Of a stretch of DNA of 8,597 nt, positions 5,565 to 8,597 are shown piece after piece. Origin of the DNA: an uncultured Fimbriimonadales bacterium (lineage in GTDB: Bacteria > Armatimonadota > Fimbriimonadia > Fimbriimonadales > GBS-DC); contig CALAMM010000053.1 of assembly GCA_937925775.1 (NCBI GenBank), forward strand, positions 1 to 8,597, given 5' to 3'. The translations under genes and the position numbers were made by a program. Under the pieces are notes generated by a model that saw only the letters and a list, made by a program, of their open reading frames with translations, made no database searches and was not told where the DNA came from. Position 1 is the first letter of the stretch; every line of letters begins with the position of its first letter.

Positions 5565-7220
5565 ATGCTGAAGCGGCTACTGGGATGCGTGGTTGCCCTC
5601 GTCAGCGTGGCTATCTGCGCTGGGCTGGGGTGGGTCGTCGTGGGAACGCAGGTCAAGGCAACTCCTTCGCAAAATGAGCGGATTTTCACCGTCGAGCGCG
5701 GCGTAATTGCCGTCGAAGTCAGCGAATCGGGCGCGTTAGAACCCGTGCGTATGGTGGAAATCAAGTCGCGCGTGCCAGGGCGCATCGAGACGCTTTTGGT
5801 GGAGGAGGGCGCCCTTGTAGAGCAGGGGCAGCTGCTGGCGCGTATTGACCCGCGAGAGATGAGGCAGCAGGTGGAGCAAGGCAGTGCGCAGGTCGAGGCG
5901 GCGCAGGCAAGCGCGGAACGGGCGCGAATCGCGCTGGAGCTGCAAGCCGCACAGGCGCGCCTGCAGCTCCAGCAAGCGCAGATCCGCTACGAGCAGGCGA
6001 TGCGTGAAGCGGAGACGCAGCCGCAGCTCACACAAGCGACGCTCAAAAACGCCGAGAACGCCCTCCTAACCGCGCAGGAGAACCTCCGCCTGCTGCGCGA
6101 GGTGAAACATCCGCAGGAGCGCGTGGAGGTCGCCAACGCCGTGCGCGACGCCGAAACTCGCCTGCAGGAAACGCAGCGCACCTACGAACGCCTCCAAAAC
6201 CTTCTGGCAAAGGGCTATGTCTCGCGCCAGCAGGTGGACGCTGCGCAGACGCAACTCGTCGCTGCAGAGAGCCAGCTGCGCAATCTCCAACAGCGTCAGC
6301 AACAACTCGCCCTGCAGCAAGCCATCGAGCTGGCGAACGCGCAGGCGCAGGTCGAATCGGCGCAGGCAGAGCTGGAGCGTGCCCGCGCCAGCGCCGTGCA
6401 AGACGAACTCAAGCGCAAAGCCCTCGAAGCTGCTAAGACCGAGCTGGAAAACGCCCGCCTACGCCTGCGTGAAATCGAAATGCGCCAACTCGAACTCAAG
6501 CAAGCCCGCGCCAGCGAGAAGCAAGCCGTGAGCCAGTTCCAGAACCTGATGCTCCAGTTCTCGGAGACCGATGTACGTGCCCCCATACGAGGCGTGGTGA
6601 CCCGCCGCTATCGCGAGGTCGGCGAGCTGGTGATGTCGGGCACCACAGGCTTCGGCGAGGGCACGCCAATCATGCAGGTCGCCGACCTATCCCAAATGCG
6701 TGTGAGGCTGAACCTAAACGAGCTCGATGTCGCAAAGGTGCGCGTCGGGATGCCCGTGCAAATCACCGTGGACGCCCTACCCGACCGCTCGTTCACGGGT
6801 ACAGTGCGCAAGATTGCCCCCGCCGCGCAAAACAGCGGACAGAACTTGACGCTCGGCGTGGTAAAATTCGCTGTGGAAGTCTATCTGAACCAAACGGACG
6901 ACGCACTCCGCCCCGGAATGACCGCGCGATGCCGAATCCTCACCGCCCAGAAAACCAACACCCTGCGCCTGCCCCTCGAAGCCCTCGGCAAGGAGGAAGG
7001 CAAAGAGTATGTGTTGCGCGTCCTCCCCAATCAATACGAGCCGAACGGCAAACCGAAGACAGAAAAAGTGTTTGTCAAAATCGGGTTGCGCAGCGCAAGC
7101 CACGCCGAGATTTTAGAGGGGCTGCGCGAGGGCGACAAAGTGGTGAAACCCCCCTTCAAAGGACCGCAGCGACGGCAGTTTGAACTGCGCGAAGAACGGG
7201 GCGGCGAGGCAGGGCAATAG
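5565..7220 (+). CDS. HlyD/MacA-type periplasmic adaptor (membrane fusion) protein
   Basis: 551 residues. An uncleaved N-terminal anchor (about 5-27, preceded by KR) is followed by the first half of the lipoyl/barrel-sandwich domain (60-96, SRVPGRIETLLVEEGALVEQGQLLARID). A very long coiled coil spans about 97-332. The second lipoyl half is ETDVRAPIRGVVTRRYREVGE (334-354). A beta-barrel at about 375-460 and a membrane-proximal domain at 465-528 (ending LREGDKVV) complete the family order. Such proteins link an inner-membrane ABC or RND exporter to an outer-membrane channel. The hairpin is longer than in MacA and carries a repeated AQVEAAQ/AQVESAQ motif (109-115, 261-267). The start at ATG 5565 puts the KR-plus-hydrophobic anchor at the N-terminus; GGGGGA 8 bases upstream is a weak ribosome site, and an upstream GTG (5523) lies inside the palindrome. 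No transporter partner is adjacent. Confidence 0.9.
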   Translation: MLKRLLGCVVALVSVAICAGLGWVVVGTQVKATPSQNERIFTVERGVIAVEVSESGALEPVRMVEIKSRVPGRIETLLVEEGALVEQGQLLARIDPREMRQQVEQGSAQVEAAQASAERARIALELQAAQARLQLQQAQIRYEQAMREAETQPQLTQATLKNAENALLTAQENLRLLREVKHPQERVEVANAVRDAETRLQETQRTYERLQNLLAKGYVSRQQVDAAQTQLVAAESQLRNLQQRQQQLALQQAIELANAQAQVESAQAELERARASAVQDELKRKALEAAKTELENARLRLREIEMRQLELKQARASEKQAVSQFQNLMLQFSETDVRAPIRGVVTRRYREVGELVMSGTTGFGEGTPIMQVADLSQMRVRLNLNELDVAKVRVGMPVQITVDALPDRSFTGTVRKIAPAAQNSGQNLTLGVVKFAVEVYLNQTDDALRPGMTARCRILTAQKTNTLRLPLEALGKEEGKEYVLRVLPNQYEPNGKPKTEKVFVKIGLRSASHAEILEGLREGDKVVKPPFKGPQRRQFELREERGGEAGQ

Positions 7221-7221
7221 A

Positions 7222-7231
7222 GGTATACTCT
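7222..7231 (+). promoter_or_regulatory. Leaderless-type -10 promoter of pyrR
   Basis: The decamer GGTATACTCT repeats exactly the right arm of the palindrome at 5539-5548. TATACT (7224-7229) ends 7 bases before the pyrR ATG, so transcription would begin at or next to the start codon. There is no Shine-Dalgarno sequence at normal spacing; GAGG at 7220-7223 is 13 bases away. This TAnnnT-N7-ATG layout is known for leaderless genes in Deinococcus-Thermus and other bacteria. No -35 is evident. Confidence 0.55.
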
Positions 7232-7236
7232 GCACG

Positions 7237-7794
7237 ATGACGGAGCAGGGCGAGGTTGTGGTGATGGACGCGGAAGATATGCGCCGCGCCATCACGCGGA
7301 TCGCGCACGAGATTCTCGAACGCAATCGGGGCGCAAGGGATCTGGTGGTTATCGGGATCTTGCGTCGGGGTGCGCCTATCGCGCGGCGGCTGGCGTTAGC
7401 CATCTCGCAAATCGAAGGCGTCGGTGTGCCCTGCGGTAGTGTGGACATCACCCCCTTCCGCGACGATATTGAGCGCAAGCCGGGCGCACTGATGCGTAGC
7501 CAGACCGATGTCCCGTTCCCAATCACCGAAAAGCGCGTGGTGCTGGTGGACGAGGTGATTCAAACAGGGCGCACGGTACGCGCGGCGATGGAGGCGGTGA
7601 TGCAGCTCGGTCGCCCAGCAGCGATTCAGCTCGCCGTACTCATCGATCGTGGGCACCGCGAGCTGCCCATCCGTCCCGACTATGTCGGCAAGAATCTGCC
7701 CACCAGTCGGAACGAGTTTGTGTTGGTGGAGCTGATGGAGTTGGAGGGGCGCGACCGTGTCGTGCTGCGCAAGGCGTCCCCGCCTCTCCCTTAG
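7237..7794 (+). CDS. pyrR: PyrR, pyrimidine operon regulator / uracil phosphoribosyltransferase
   Basis: 185 residues, the usual PyrR length. The PRPP-binding loop is VVLVDEVIQTGRT (101-113). Other family signatures are VVMDAEDMRRAITRIAHEI near the N-terminus, GILRRGAPIARRL (40-52), the SVDITPFRDDI strand-turn (68-78), LIDRGHRELPIRPDYVGKNLPTS (135-157) and a terminal V-V-L strand. PyrR enzymes convert uracil and PRPP to UMP and, in many bacteria, bind pyr mRNA when UMP is high. The start at ATG 7237 matches the PyrR N-terminus and the leaderless promoter; an upstream in-frame ATG (7180) lies inside the adaptor gene and is rejected. It is 16 bases after the adaptor gene and 9 bases before pyrB, the standard first position of a pyr operon. 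Confidence 0.95.
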   Translation: MTEQGEVVVMDAEDMRRAITRIAHEILERNRGARDLVVIGILRRGAPIARRLALAISQIEGVGVPCGSVDITPFRDDIERKPGALMRSQTDVPFPITEKRVVLVDEVIQTGRTVRAAMEAVMQLGRPAAIQLAVLIDRGHRELPIRPDYVGKNLPTSRNEFVLVELMELEGRDRVVLRKASPPLP

Positions 7795-7803
7795 GAGCCT
7801 GCC

Positions 7804-8597
7804 ATGCCGCATGTGCTGAGTGCTGCCGAACTGCCTACAGCGGAGCTGTTGCGCCGTGCCGACGAGTGGCGCCAGCGTCTGACGGGGAACCCAACGCCCC
7901 TCGTGCAGCCCCGTGCGGCTCTGGTCGCGCTGCTCTTTTATGAACCCAGCACCCGCACCCGCGCCGCCTTCGAGCAGGCGTGCGTCCTGCTGGGCTATCA
8001 CCCTCTGTCGATCACGGCGGAGTCGAGCAGTATCGCAAAGGGTGAGAGTCTGCAGGATACGGTGCGCACGCTGAACGCGCAGGGCGTGCGTGCCATCGTG
8101 CTACGCCATCCGCAGGCGGGCGCGGCACACACCGCCGCGCAAGTCTCTGATGCGCCGATTCTCAACGCGGGCGACGGCGCTCACGAGCATCCCACCCAGG
8201 CGTTGCTCGACCTCTACACGCTGTGGCGACATTACGGGATGCCCGACCCCACCTCACGCTGGCTCAGCGGGCGCAAGATTGCCATCATAGGCGACATTCG
8301 CCACAGCCGCGTAGCGCGTTCTAACCTCACGCTCCTTACGCAGGCAGGCGCGACGGTGTGGCTGTGTGCGCCGCCAACCTTGCTGCCCGATGCGCCGCTG
8401 CTAAACGCTTACACCACGCACAACGCCGATGAAGCCGTGCAGGATGCCGATGTGGTGATGGCGCTGCGCTTGCAAACCGAGCGCATGGCGCAGGGATTGC
8501 TCCCCAGCCTGAACGCCTACCGCCGCGACTTTCAGGTGAACGCGGAACGCCTACGCCACGCGAAGCCCGACTGCGTCGTAATGCACCCAGGTCCCAT
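7804..8597 (+). CDS. pyrB: Aspartate carbamoyltransferase catalytic chain, C-terminus cut by window edge
   Basis: 264 residues of an expected 300-310. It catalyses carbamoyl phosphate plus aspartate to carbamoyl aspartate, the committed step of pyrimidine synthesis in the cytoplasm. Carbamoyl-phosphate site YEPSTRTR (46-53), loop SSSIAKGES with K79, R101 (VLRHP), HEHPTQ (127-132), HSRVARSN (167-174) with R172, RLQTER (222-227) and the final HPGP (261-264) are all present and in order, so the enzyme should be active. The reading frame is open to the edge. AGGAG (7793-7797) overlaps the pyrR TAG stop and lies 6 bases before the ATG, so translation is probably coupled to pyrR. Further pyr genes such as pyrC are expected beyond the window. 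Confidence 0.96.
   Translation, partial: MPHVLSAAELPTAELLRRADEWRQRLTGNPTPLVQPRAALVALLFYEPSTRTRAAFEQACVLLGYHPLSITAESSSIAKGESLQDTVRTLNAQGVRAIVLRHPQAGAAHTAAQVSDAPILNAGDGAHEHPTQALLDLYTLWRHYGMPDPTSRWLSGRKIAIIGDIRHSRVARSNLTLLTQAGATVWLCAPPTLLPDAPLLNAYTTHNADEAVQDADVVMALRLQTERMAQGLLPSLNAYRRDFQVNAERLRHAKPDCVVMHPGP

Noticed and set aside
7396..8001. A 201-codon open frame on the minus strand across the pyrR-pyrB junction
   Set aside because: Both plus-strand genes here are certain and the antisense translation has no recognisable features.
1..8597. tRNA or rRNA genes, CRISPR arrays, insertion sequences, phage or plasmid genes
   Set aside because: No tRNA or rRNA sequence patterns, no regularly spaced repeats and no transposase, integrase or phage-like proteins were seen on either strand.

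Overview
The window reads as ordinary chromosome of a flagellated, GC-rich bacterium with a two-membrane envelope. It carries the start of a flagellin gene, a near-perfect sigma-54 promoter, a MacA/HlyD-type periplasmic adaptor and a PyrR-PyrB pair. The mix of a PyrR gene directly upstream of pyrB, leaderless-looking promoters and regulator-propeller proteins would fit Armatimonadota or a similar deep-branching thermophilic lineage. That placement is an inference from gene style only and is held weakly.

Left part (1-1390, minus strand): the first 29 codons of a flagellin run off the left edge, behind a structured leader and a candidate promoter. Upstream of it is a REC-PilZ response regulator that probably senses c-di-GMP. 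This gene has its own sigma-54 -24/-12 promoter, a strong Shine-Dalgarno sequence in front of a TTG start, and a small intrinsic terminator. The pair looks like a motility module: flagellin plus a phosphorylation- and c-di-GMP-responsive regulator, possibly of the flagellar-brake type.

Middle (1390-2414): an intergenic stretch of about 290 bases holds a 93-base compound inverted repeat, two small hairpins, and a hairpin that buries the Shine-Dalgarno sequence of the next gene. That gene (plus strand) encodes a small membrane protein with two zinc ribbons and a C-terminal domain patterned like the ribosomal L7/L12 C-terminal domain.

Centre (2422-5514, minus strand): a likely two-gene unit, first a divergent CHAD-like helical protein, then a 734-residue protein combining a regulator-type beta-propeller with a helical-toroid domain of carbohydrate-enzyme style.

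Right part (5520-8597, plus strand): a 29-base near-perfect palindrome lies between the CHAD gene and a divergent efflux-type adaptor (HlyD/MacA family, long coiled coil). Each palindrome arm carries a -10-like element pointing outward. The same decamer recurs immediately before pyrR, which appears leaderless. pyrR is followed after 9 bases by pyrB, which is cut by the right edge just after its HPGP motif.
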